A stretch of DNA of 15,898 nt. It comes from Chlorobiota bacterium. GTDB lineage: Bacteria; Bacteroidota; Ignavibacteria; Kapaibacteriales; NICIL-2. Under the pieces are notes generated by a model. That model was given only the letters and a program-made list of their open reading frames with translations, did no database searches and was not told the origin of the DNA. How positions within the stretch are numbered: the stretch's first letter is position 1; each line of letters starts with the position of its first letter. The DNA lies in contig RFIK01000071.1 of assembly GCA_003695605.1 (NCBI GenBank), positions 1-15,898 of the forward strand, in the 5' to 3' direction. Below are positions 7,025-14,708 of this stretch, in pieces. A program made the position numbers and the translations under genes.

Positions 7025-8639
7025 CGTTCAATTTCAATCGCAACGCTGCTCGAACAAAATGCACAAAAAGAGGATGTCCGCTGACCGCACGGGATTTGAG
7101 CTCTGGATGAAATTGAACACCGACGAACCATGGATGCGATTTGAGCTCGATGATTTCAACCAGGCGATGATCAGGGGATACACCGCTCATTACCATGCCG
7201 TGTTCTTCGAGCAGAGCGCGATAGGCGTTATTGAGTTCGTAGCGATGGCGATGGCGCTCGAAGATAAGCTCTTGGTTATAGGCACGGTGTGCTTTTGTGC
7301 CGGCAAGCAGTGCGCACGGGTAGGCTCCTAATCGCATTGTGCCGCCTTTATGCTCGACCCGCTCTTGATCGGGCATCAGGTGAATGACGGGATGGCGCGT
7401 GCGCTTGAATTCAGCAGAGTTGGCGTCGGCGATGCCACAGACATTTCGCGCAAACTCGATCACCGCACACTGCATCCCAAGGCAAATCCCGAAAAACGGA
7501 ATGTTGCGGGTGCGGACGTATTCGATTGCGGTGATCTTTCCTTCGATGCCGCGCGCACCAAAGCCTGGGGCAACAAGGACACCGCGTACGCCTCCGAGCA
7601 GTTCTTCGACATTCTCGTTGGTGATGTCCTCAGAGTTGATCCACCGCAGTTCGACCTTGCAGTTATTGATGGCACCAGCGTGGACGAACGCTTCGATGAT
7701 GCTCTTGTACGAATCGTGGTAGCTGACGTACTTGCCCACAAGCGCGATTTCGACTGTTGTCCGTGGGTTTTTGATGCGCGCAACGAAGCGAGACCATGTA
7801 TCCAACTCGAGTTCCCCGGTCTTGAGCCGGAGTTTGCGGAGTACGATTGTATCGAGATTGCGCCGCGCCATGATAATCGGCACTTCGTAGATCGTCTCGA
7901 CATCTGGCAGCTCAATGACAGCATCCTCAGCGACGTTGCAGAAGAGCGCAATCTTGGTTCGTACTTCCTTCGGAATGCGATGCTCGGTGCGGCAGAGGAT
8001 GATTTCTGGAATAATTCCGAACTCCATGAGTTCTTTGGCGGCATGTTGTGTAGGTTTGGTCTTCAATTCTCCCGCCGATCGGATGAAGGGAACGTATGCA
8101 AGCAGAATCGTAATGCATGCACTTCTCCCGCGCTCTAATGTGAGCTGGCGCGCTGCCTCGAGGTAGGGTTGCGATTCGATGTCGCCGACGGTGCCGCCTA
8201 TCTCGATGATGACGATATCGTACTCGCCATCGAAATATGTCATCCGCCGCTTGATTTCATCGGTGATGTGCGGAATCACCTGGACGGTCTTGCCCAAGTA
8301 GTATCCGCGACGCTCCCGCTGGATCACCTCGTAGTAGATTTGCCCCGTTGTCGCGTTGTTGAAGCGAGTCATCGAAATGTCGAGAAAGCGCTCGTAGTGT
8401 CCTAAGTCCAAGTCTGTTTCTGCGCCATCGTCGGTGACGTACACCTCACCATGTTGAAGCGGGTTCATCGTTCCGGGGTCAACGTTGATGTAGGGGTCGA
8501 ACTTGAGAATCGTTACCCGATAGCCACGCGACTTGAGGAGCAATCCCAAGGAGGCACAGGCAATACCTTTGCCGACGGAACTGAGGACACCGCCGACGAC
8601 GAAAATGTATTTGGTTTTCCGTTTCGTGTGAGAGGCCAT
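6987..8639 (-). CDS. pyrG: CTP synthase (glutamine hydrolysing)
   Basis: CTP synthase aminates UTP to CTP with ATP and glutamine, the last step of pyrimidine nucleotide synthesis. The protein has 550 residues, in the normal range. The synthetase domain (about 10-275) opens with the P-loop GGVLSSVGKG (16-25). It contains KFDPYINVDPGTM (46-58), the Mg-binding EIGGTVGDIES (146-156) and KTKPTQH (193-199). The class I glutamine amidotransferase domain (about 297-535) has the nucleophile Cys386 in GICLGMQ and the partners His511 and Glu513 in QFHPE. No key residue is missing. The start MASHTKRKTKYIFVVGG suits the family, and the ATG at 8639 is the leftmost plausible one. It is the first gene of a three-gene minus-strand set and should be driven from the divergent gap at 8640-8837. 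Confidence 0.98.
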   Translation of the reverse strand: MASHTKRKTKYIFVVGGVLSSVGKGIACASLGLLLKSRGYRVTILKFDPYINVDPGTMNPLQHGEVYVTDDGAETDLDLGHYERFLDISMTRFNNATTGQIYYEVIQRERRGYYLGKTVQVIPHITDEIKRRMTYFDGEYDIVIIEIGGTVGDIESQPYLEAARQLTLERGRSACITILLAYVPFIRSAGELKTKPTQHAAKELMEFGIIPEIILCRTEHRIPKEVRTKIALFCNVAEDAVIELPDVETIYEVPIIMARRNLDTIVLRKLRLKTGELELDTWSRFVARIKNPRTTVEIALVGKYVSYHDSYKSIIEAFVHAGAINNCKVELRWINSEDITNENVEELLGGVRGVLVAPGFGARGIEGKITAIEYVRTRNIPFFGICLGMQCAVIEFARNVCGIADANSAEFKRTRHPVIHLMPDQERVEHKGGTMRLGAYPCALLAGTKAHRAYNQELIFERHRHRYELNNAYRALLEEHGMVMSGVSPDHRLVEIIELKSHPWFVGVQFHPELKSRAVSGHPLFVHFVRAALRLKLNDEGTDDVQNPVE

Positions 8640-8837
8640 GCGTAGCGGTTGAACGGTTCAGTGGATGTGCAATGTCGTTGCTGCGCACGGTGTGTATTCC
8701 TGCATGGTGAGCGGGCAGGAACCGTTTCGCTGCAGGCAATTGCGGGATGCAAGTTATGAATCAGCAATGGAAAGCCGCGTTGGAACGATATCACGAAATC
8801 ATGAACGTCGAAGTCCGTGTGCAGAACCTAACTTTGC
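8640..8837. promoter_or_regulatory. Divergent intergenic region between pyrG and the TonB-dependent receptor
   Basis: Two divergent transcripts must start here or just inside the flanking genes, but I see no convincing -35/-10 pair for either. An 11-bp near-palindrome TGAACGGTTCA lies at 8650-8660, close to the pyrG start, and a related word GAACCGTTTC lies at 8719-8728. They could be operator half-sites for one regulator. No ORF, RNA gene or terminator is visible in the gap. Confidence 0.4.
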
Positions 8838-11800
8838 ATGGTGCTACAACTTTCCGTTGCAGACTTGAGCATTGTGCGGTATGGTAGCGTTCTCCTTGCA
8901 ATGCTGATTACCGCTGCAGCACTTGCAATGGCGCAAGGAGTTACCACAGGTTCTATCAGCGGTAGTGTACGGGATCGGAAAAGTGGGGAAGCACTCTTTG
9001 GTGCGACAGTTGTTGCGGAACATCTTCCGACTGGTTCGCGCTATGGAGCAAAGACCCAGAGAAACGGGCGCTTCTCTCTCCGTGGTGTTCGCGTAGGTGG
9101 TCCGTACCGATTGCGTGTCTCGTACGTTGGGTACCGTCCCGACACCGTCGAGAACATTTACGTTGAGTTAGGGCAGGAAGCATTCGTCGCTATCGAATTG
9201 CTCTCTGCTGAGGCGTTTGCGAAAGAGGTCGTCGTTACTGGTGAACGTGACCGAACGTTCTCACCTGCCAAAACAGGCAGTGGCAGCGCCGTCTCAGCCG
9301 AGGAAATTGCATCGCTTCCAGCGATCAACCGCTCGCTATCGGACATTGCGCGGGTCAATCCGTACGCAACGCAGACGACCGCCTTTGGTGCTGATGACGG
9401 CCTGCAAGGCATCAGCATCCTCGGGACGAATTCGCGCTACAACAACATCCAAATTGACGGCGCAGTGGCAAACGACATCTTCGGCCTTGGCCAAGCGGGA
9501 ACAGCGGGGAGCCAAGCCAACGCGAATCTTCTCTCCCTTGATGCTATCGAGGAGCTGCAGGTGAACATCTCACCGTATGACATCCGCCAGAGCGGCTTTA
9601 CTGGCGGGCTTATCAATGCAGTTACCCGGAGCGGGACGAATACCTTCAGAGGTTCAGCGTTCTTCTACGGGCGCAATCAAGCGCTCGTCGGTCCCAGCCC
9701 CGATGCACTCCGCCAGCCGTATGCGCAGTTTAGCGACGCACAGTTTGGAGCACGCCTTGGGGGCCCAATCGTCCACGATCGGTTGTTCTTCCATGTAACA
9801 ACTGAGACGCGTCTACGGCAACGTCCGCTTGAAATAGCGCTCAACAATCCGAATGCACTCAATAACTTTCCGCACAGCAAAGCTGAGCTCGATGAAATCA
9901 TCAGCACAGTCCGTGACGTTTACGGCTACGACCCTGGAACGGCAGATTTGTTCATCTCGCGAAACAACACGTTCAACATCATCGCTCGCTTCGATTGGAA
10001 CATCTCCGATCGGCACAAGCTGCAGTTTCGCCACAACTACACCAACGCATTTCAGGATCGCAACGTTCTCCGCACGCGGCAAATATTTTCGCTCTCGAGT
10101 CAGTGGAATGAGTTCCGCAGCATCAACAACTCTTCGGTGCTGCAGTGGAATTCGATCTGGGGCGAGAATATGGCAAACGAGTTTCGCATCGCATGGACAC
10201 AGACCAACGATGAACGAGTTCTTCGAACAGCACCCTTCCCGCAGGTGAAAGTTATGCTCGGCGCTGATCAGGTTCTGCTTGGTCCGGAGCGGAATTCACA
10301 GGCAAATGCGCTCGATCAGTCTCAGCTTGCTCTCACGAACGACTTTTCCATTTTCCTTGGCGAGCACACCATCACCATCGGCACCCACAACGAGCTCTAC
10401 CGCTTCAACAACCTCTTCATTCCGGATTACTTTGGCACTTACACCTTCCGAGATGTGCAAGCATTGCGCGATCGGACACCGAGCTTCTACCAACTCAGCT
10501 ATGCAAATCTGAATGTCACCGGAGGAAATCCAGCACCACGCGCGCGCTGGGGGATGATGCAAAGCGGCATCTATATCATGGACGAATGGACAGTCTTCCC
10601 ACGCTTGCGCCTTACACTCGGCGTTCGCGCGGATGTGCCGGTGTATTTCGATCGCCCATATGAAAATCCACTCTTTGCTGCACGGTTCGATTCTTTAGCG
10701 CGGGCGTATGCAGCATTGCCAGATTCGCTCAAAAAGTACTACCAGGAAATCCCGCTGGGCTTGCGCACAAGTCGTCTTCCAGATGCACGACCACTGTGGG
10801 CGCCGCGACTTGGTTTCAACTACGATGTAACTGGTGATCGGAGAGTCCAGCTCCGCGGCGGAACAGGGATCTTCAGCGGACGAGTGCCAGCAGTATGGCT
10901 CTCAAATCAGTATAGCAACACAGGAGTTGATCTCCTTCGAGTCAGCATCGGGCGCGATAACGACGCGAACGCACCGCTCCTGATGCGGCTCGATTCACCC
11001 CTGGTGCCGCTCCGCGTAACGCTCGATCCCTACAATCCACCAAAACCTGGGGATCCTTCGTTCCCAGGCCAACCGATCGCCACAACGCAGATCAACGTCA
11101 CTGATCCGAACTTCCGCTTCCCACAAGTATGGCGTTCGACTCTCGGCATTGATGTGCAGCTGGAGCGGTGGCTTCGTCTGACGTCCGAGCTCATGTACGG
11201 ACACATGCTCAACACAGTTGAATTTCGCAATATCAACCTCCGCCGGTCACGGGCGATGCCGCTTTCGCCACTCGATGGCCGCCCGATGTATGCCCGGTCG
11301 CCCTCGGGACGCACGGATTCAAACGCTGCACCAGAATTCACGCAGGTCATCCTACTCACTAGTCGCAACGAAGGATACCAGTACAGCGGCATGCTCTCGC
11401 TGACGCTGCAAGAGAACAATCCAATCGTGCGGGGGTTGAGCGGGACGATATCCTACGTGTATTCGTCAACGTATGACCTTGCCGATGCGACGGCCTCGAC
11501 AGCGCTATCGAACTGGCAGAACACCGATGCGACCGATCCGAATCGAGCCAGGCTCGGACGCTCGAACTTCGATGTACCGCACCGGATCACGGCGAGTCTC
11601 TTCTACCGCGTCCGCCTCGTAGAGTCACTCACGACCACGCTCGGCATCTTCTACACGGGCAATTCTGGGCGACCCTATAGCTTTACGTACATTGGCGACT
11701 ACAACGGCGATGGTCTCACGTACAACGATCTTATTTACGTCCCACGAGCAGAGGATCTGGGCAGCCGTGTCGTCGTTGTTCCGCCAGGGGGATTGGACCT

Positions 11801-12230
11801 TCGCACCGCTGATCAAATTTGGAAGCAGCTGATGGATTTCATCGAAGCCAATGATGTGCTGCGTCGCTACCGAGGACAAGTGCTGCCACGCAATTCAATG
11901 CGCGAGCCGTGGATTCATCAGCTCGACCTTCGGTTAGTGCAAGAGTTGCCATCGTTGGGCGCAACCCGTTTGGAACTGACGCTCGATGTCCAAAACCTCC
12001 TCAACCTGCTCAACAGCAGGTGGGGACTTCAGCAGTACGTGAACTTGCAGAGCTATCGCCTCATCACCCTTGTGACTGACCCAACGACGGGCACGCCATT
12101 CGATCCGCAAGGTCGCTTGCGAATCTCCTATTCGTCACCGACGACGTCCAACGGCAAGCCAGGCATTTACGAAACTGATTCGTTCTTTTCCCGATGGCGC
12201 ATGCAGCTTGGTCTTCGCGTTTCGTTCTGA
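8838..12230 (+). CDS. Oar-like TonB-dependent outer-membrane receptor with carboxypeptidase-regulatory-like N-terminal domain
   Basis: This 1130-residue protein is a probable TonB-dependent outer-membrane transporter of the Oar type. A signal peptide ends near residue 32 (LLAMLITAAALAMAQG). Residues about 37-122 are a carboxypeptidase-regulatory-like beta-sandwich (ISGSVRDRKSGEALFGATV; VSYVGYRPDTV). A plug domain follows at about 145-270 (ISILGTNSRYNNIQIDGA, GGLINAVTRSGTN). The rest is a long 22-strand-type barrel, ending in aromatic Phe as outer-membrane barrels do (LGLRVSF). The stretch YNGDGLTYNDLIYVPR is characteristic of Oar-like members. The substrate cannot be told. The first ATG (8838) follows an in-frame stop at 8829 but has no ribosome binding site. 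TTG 8865 or GTG 8874 would give a shorter, more usual signal peptide. The next gene overlaps its 3' end by 37 bases. Confidence 0.9.
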   Translation: MVLQLSVADLSIVRYGSVLLAMLITAAALAMAQGVTTGSISGSVRDRKSGEALFGATVVAEHLPTGSRYGAKTQRNGRFSLRGVRVGGPYRLRVSYVGYRPDTVENIYVELGQEAFVAIELLSAEAFAKEVVVTGERDRTFSPAKTGSGSAVSAEEIASLPAINRSLSDIARVNPYATQTTAFGADDGLQGISILGTNSRYNNIQIDGAVANDIFGLGQAGTAGSQANANLLSLDAIEELQVNISPYDIRQSGFTGGLINAVTRSGTNTFRGSAFFYGRNQALVGPSPDALRQPYAQFSDAQFGARLGGPIVHDRLFFHVTTETRLRQRPLEIALNNPNALNNFPHSKAELDEIISTVRDVYGYDPGTADLFISRNNTFNIIARFDWNISDRHKLQFRHNYTNAFQDRNVLRTRQIFSLSSQWNEFRSINNSSVLQWNSIWGENMANEFRIAWTQTNDERVLRTAPFPQVKVMLGADQVLLGPERNSQANALDQSQLALTNDFSIFLGEHTITIGTHNELYRFNNLFIPDYFGTYTFRDVQALRDRTPSFYQLSYANLNVTGGNPAPRARWGMMQSGIYIMDEWTVFPRLRLTLGVRADVPVYFDRPYENPLFAARFDSLARAYAALPDSLKKYYQEIPLGLRTSRLPDARPLWAPRLGFNYDVTGDRRVQLRGGTGIFSGRVPAVWLSNQYSNTGVDLLRVSIGRDNDANAPLLMRLDSPLVPLRVTLDPYNPPKPGDPSFPGQPIATTQINVTDPNFRFPQVWRSTLGIDVQLERWLRLTSELMYGHMLNTVEFRNINLRRSRAMPLSPLDGRPMYARSPSGRTDSNAAPEFTQVILLTSRNEGYQYSGMLSLTLQENNPIVRGLSGTISYVYSSTYDLADATASTALSNWQNTDATDPNRARLGRSNFDVPHRITASLFYRVRLVESLTTTLGIFYTGNSGRPYSFTYIGDYNGDGLTYNDLIYVPRAEDLGSRVVVVPPGGLDLRTADQIWKQLMDFIEANDVLRRYRGQVLPRNSMREPWIHQLDLRLVQELPSLGATRLELTLDVQNLLNLLNSRWGLQQYVNLQSYRLITLVTDPTTGTPFDPQGRLRISYSSPTTSNGKPGIYETDSFFSRWRMQLGLRVSF

Positions 12231-12883
12231 ACATCCTGCTTTGTGCAGCCGCCCTTACCGAAGGCTGCCAAGACGGTGTGGTAACGTTCACGGGCGGGAC
12301 AGCCTACATTCGACTGTTCAATGCACAGACGAAAACAAATGCTGTGACGCTGTATGCCGATAGCGTTCGGCGTATTGAGTTGCTTCTGCCGGGTATGACA
12401 AGTAGTGCGATTACAGTACCCTCTGGCACATACGTACTCCTCGATGTACGGAGTGCAAGCGATACTGCACAGCGCATTGCCTCGCAGCGGTACGTTATGG
12501 CTGATGGCCAATCCTACACGGTTATCGTTCGTGGCAGAACGATTACGGACTTTTTCCGCCCGATTGTAGATACAGCACAAAGTCCGTTCGCAGGGAGAGC
12601 GGCCGTCAAAATCATCAACGTCTCAGAGGAGACCTTCGTCACGGTGAACGCGAATGGTTCTCCACTCGGTTTGCCTGTCGTTGACGCACAGACGGTATTA
12701 CCCTTTACAAGTCTCGAGGCTGGAACTGTTCGGCTTTCTGTCCTCGATGCAGATCGGAACGTGACAATTGGAAGCGACTCTACCGTAGTTTTGGATGCTG
12801 GCGAGTGTTACTACCTTTTTGTGCACGACGTTCGGAGCGGCACGGAGGTGATGCAGCGCTGGTTCCTTCGAAAAGTTCACTGA
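12194..12883 (+). CDS. DUF4397-like exported protein, probable lipoprotein
   Basis: The 229-residue protein starts inside the end of the receptor gene. Residues 9-24 form a hydrophobic export segment (RFVLNILLCAAALTEG) followed by Cys25. The residues before the cysteine (LTEGC) are a poor but possible lipobox, so lipidation is a guess. Two similar beta-rich units follow, at about 37-115 (AYIRLFNAQTKTNAVTLYAD, then a GQSYTVIVRG end) and about 136-215 (AAVKIINVSEETFVTVNANG, then an AGECYYLFVHD end). This is the pattern of DUF4397 proteins, whose role is not known. The start at 12194 is the only ATG that keeps the export signal. Position and overlap with the receptor suggest a surface partner of it, in the manner of SusCD pairs, though it is not a SusD homologue. 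It could equally be a stand-alone adhesion domain. Confidence 0.7.
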   Translation: MAHAAWSSRFVLNILLCAAALTEGCQDGVVTFTGGTAYIRLFNAQTKTNAVTLYADSVRRIELLLPGMTSSAITVPSGTYVLLDVRSASDTAQRIASQRYVMADGQSYTVIVRGRTITDFFRPIVDTAQSPFAGRAAVKIINVSEETFVTVNANGSPLGLPVVDAQTVLPFTSLEAGTVRLSVLDADRNVTIGSDSTVVLDAGECYYLFVHDVRSGTEVMQRWFLRKVH

Positions 12884-12905
12884 TGTACCACAAGGCTTTT
12901 GTCGC

Positions 12906-14687
12906 ATGAGTAGGCTTGTATTCTTCCTGATCGCTGCGATTGCAGCAGGTGCTCAGACCTACATCCCAATTGCGCAGTTCAAGCAACGCGCGTTTGGTGA
13001 TTCACTCCGTGCTGGTGAACGGATTGCAGGTCGCGTTACGGTGGCTGATCAATTCCGGAACACCAGCTACATCCAGGATGCCAATGGTGGAATTGCCGTA
13101 TTCAATTCTGCATTTCGGATGGGCGTCCAGGTAGGCGATTCAGTGGAGATACTCTCTGGTACGTTGACCGAATTTGGTCAGACAACTGGGCAATCCGGCA
13201 CTGGTCTTAGTGAAATTACCGGCTCGGTGGCATTTCAGGTCATCCCAGTTGCACGAGTCGAACCAACACCTCGCACAGCTTCGATTCCATCCATCGGTGA
13301 AGCACTCGAGGGCGTGCTTGTCCGCGTCCGCAATGTTGAATTTGTTGAAACAGGAATCTTCCAGGGTGACCGCAACTATACCGTCCGGAGTGCGGCAGGT
13401 GATCAGCTTCAGGTACGCATTGATGCGAACACCGAAATTGCACGGAATAGCTTGCCTATCCCTACAGGACGGATTGACATTGTAGGCGTCATCTCTCAGT
13501 TCCGCGGTACCTATCAGCTCTTACCGCGTGTAGCGGCAGATGTTGGGCTAACGATCGAGCGCGATACTTTGCCCAAGAGCGCTACGCTCGATGTAACGAC
13601 GTGGAATCTCCTTTGGTTCGGTTCAACGGATACCACGCTTGGTGTAGCAAACAAGCAGCGGCAGTTCAATAGCGTCCGGATAGCGTTGGACTCGATGCGT
13701 TCAGACATTTATGCCTTCCAAGAGGTCGTGACGCAATCGGTGCTCGATAGCCTTGCAGCTGTGGTGCAGGGACGCTATGCAGGCTACCTTGCCCCAATTG
13801 ATCAGCAACAGAAGATGGCTTACCTTGTATCGCAGGATGTAGTCAATGTTATTGAGACGGGACTTGCTGTCAACGGTGGTTCGCAAGCCTGGGCCAGTGG
13901 ACGCTTCCCGTTCCGCATGACCGCTCACTGCAAGGTTCGGGGCGCGGAGAAACAGATTGTACTCTTCAACATCCATGCAAAAGCAACAGGCGACTCGACG
14001 ACCGCACAGCAAGATTGGCAACGCCGAAAGACGGACGCAGAAACGTTCCACGACTACCTCAATACGTTTTACGCAAGCGTTCCGGTGATCATCCTCGGTG
14101 ATTTCAACGATGATGTTGTCAATTCAGTCGTGACGCCGAATTCAACACCGTATCAAGTGTTCGTTGATGATTCTGCCCACTGGCGCGTGCTGACACGTCC
14201 GCTGAGTTTGCTGGGACTGCGGTCCTACATTGGTTCGTCGGTCAACGCGCGGATGCTCGACCAGATTATCGTTTCCGATGAACTCTTCGGTGCGGTACAC
14301 CGGACGTACCTTGAGACGCCCAATGCTTTTCTCTCGAGCTACACGACAACAGTGAGTGATCATTTACCGGTTACCGTTCGCATTCGGTTGGAGGATGTGG
14401 TAACAAGCGTTGAACCCACGGAAGGTGGTGCCAAGGAGGTGCGAGTCGGCCCCAACCCCGCATCGGATCGTGCGTTCGTCGAGATAGTGCGCACAAAACC
14501 GTCGAATCTTCGAGTTACGCTTTACGATGCGTTTGGACGAACGGTCTCCCGACTTGCCGACGAATCTATCGGTGCGCAAATCCGTGTCATTCCGATCGAG
14601 TGTGCGCATCTTGCACCGGGAATGTATGGAATCTTCGTTGAATGCAGTGGCACTGCACGCATGTATCCATTTGTTGTAGTCCGCTAA
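12906..14687 (+). CDS. Secreted endonuclease/exonuclease/phosphatase-family protein with T9SS C-terminal sorting domain
   Basis: This 593-residue exported protein has three parts. After a signal peptide (residues 1-16, ending AGAQ) comes an OB-fold-like region, about 20-215, typical of secreted nucleases of this type. An endonuclease/exonuclease/phosphatase domain spans about 225-495, with Asn234 (TTWNLLWFG), Glu273 (AFQEV), His357 (NIHAK), Asp399 and Asn401 (LGDFND), Asp452 and the terminal Asp485-His486 (SDHLP). All of these are expected catalytic or metal-binding positions, so it should be an active metal-dependent phosphoesterase. Whether it cuts DNA, RNA or another phosphodiester is unknown. 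Residues about 507-593 are a type A T9SS sorting domain (VRVGPNPASDRAFVEI, then VTLYDAFGRTV and LAPGMYGIFV), which sends the protein across the outer membrane and usually anchors it there. It follows the DUF4397 gene by 22 bp and precedes speA by 21 bp. Confidence 0.9.
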   Translation: MSRLVFFLIAAIAAGAQTYIPIAQFKQRAFGDSLRAGERIAGRVTVADQFRNTSYIQDANGGIAVFNSAFRMGVQVGDSVEILSGTLTEFGQTTGQSGTGLSEITGSVAFQVIPVARVEPTPRTASIPSIGEALEGVLVRVRNVEFVETGIFQGDRNYTVRSAAGDQLQVRIDANTEIARNSLPIPTGRIDIVGVISQFRGTYQLLPRVAADVGLTIERDTLPKSATLDVTTWNLLWFGSTDTTLGVANKQRQFNSVRIALDSMRSDIYAFQEVVTQSVLDSLAAVVQGRYAGYLAPIDQQQKMAYLVSQDVVNVIETGLAVNGGSQAWASGRFPFRMTAHCKVRGAEKQIVLFNIHAKATGDSTTAQQDWQRRKTDAETFHDYLNTFYASVPVIILGDFNDDVVNSVVTPNSTPYQVFVDDSAHWRVLTRPLSLLGLRSYIGSSVNARMLDQIIVSDELFGAVHRTYLETPNAFLSSYTTTVSDHLPVTVRIRLEDVVTSVEPTEGGAKEVRVGPNPASDRAFVEIVRTKPSNLRVTLYDAFGRTVSRLADESIGAQIRVIPIECAHLAPGMYGIFVECSGTARMYPFVVVR

Positions 14688-14695
14688 CGAACGAT

Positions 14696-14701
14696 GGAGG
14701 T
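14696..14701 (+). promoter_or_regulatory. Ribosome binding site that decides the speA start
   Basis: GGAGGT lies 7 bases upstream of the TTG at 14709 and overlaps the nearest ATG (14694), so it cannot serve that ATG. It is the strongest Shine-Dalgarno sequence I see in the window. The TTG start also gives the N-terminus expected for the family. Confidence 0.7.
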
Positions 14702-14708
14702 CGCTGCG

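Noticed and set aside
7350..8138. A 262-codon plus-strand frame opposite pyrG
   Set aside because: pyrG is complete on the minus strand with all catalytic residues. The opposite frame has no known motif, and long antisense frames are expected at this base composition.
8838..14687. A SusCD polysaccharide-utilisation locus
   Set aside because: The receptor is Oar-like rather than clearly SusC-like, there is no SusD homologue and no glycoside hydrolase. Only the layout is similar.
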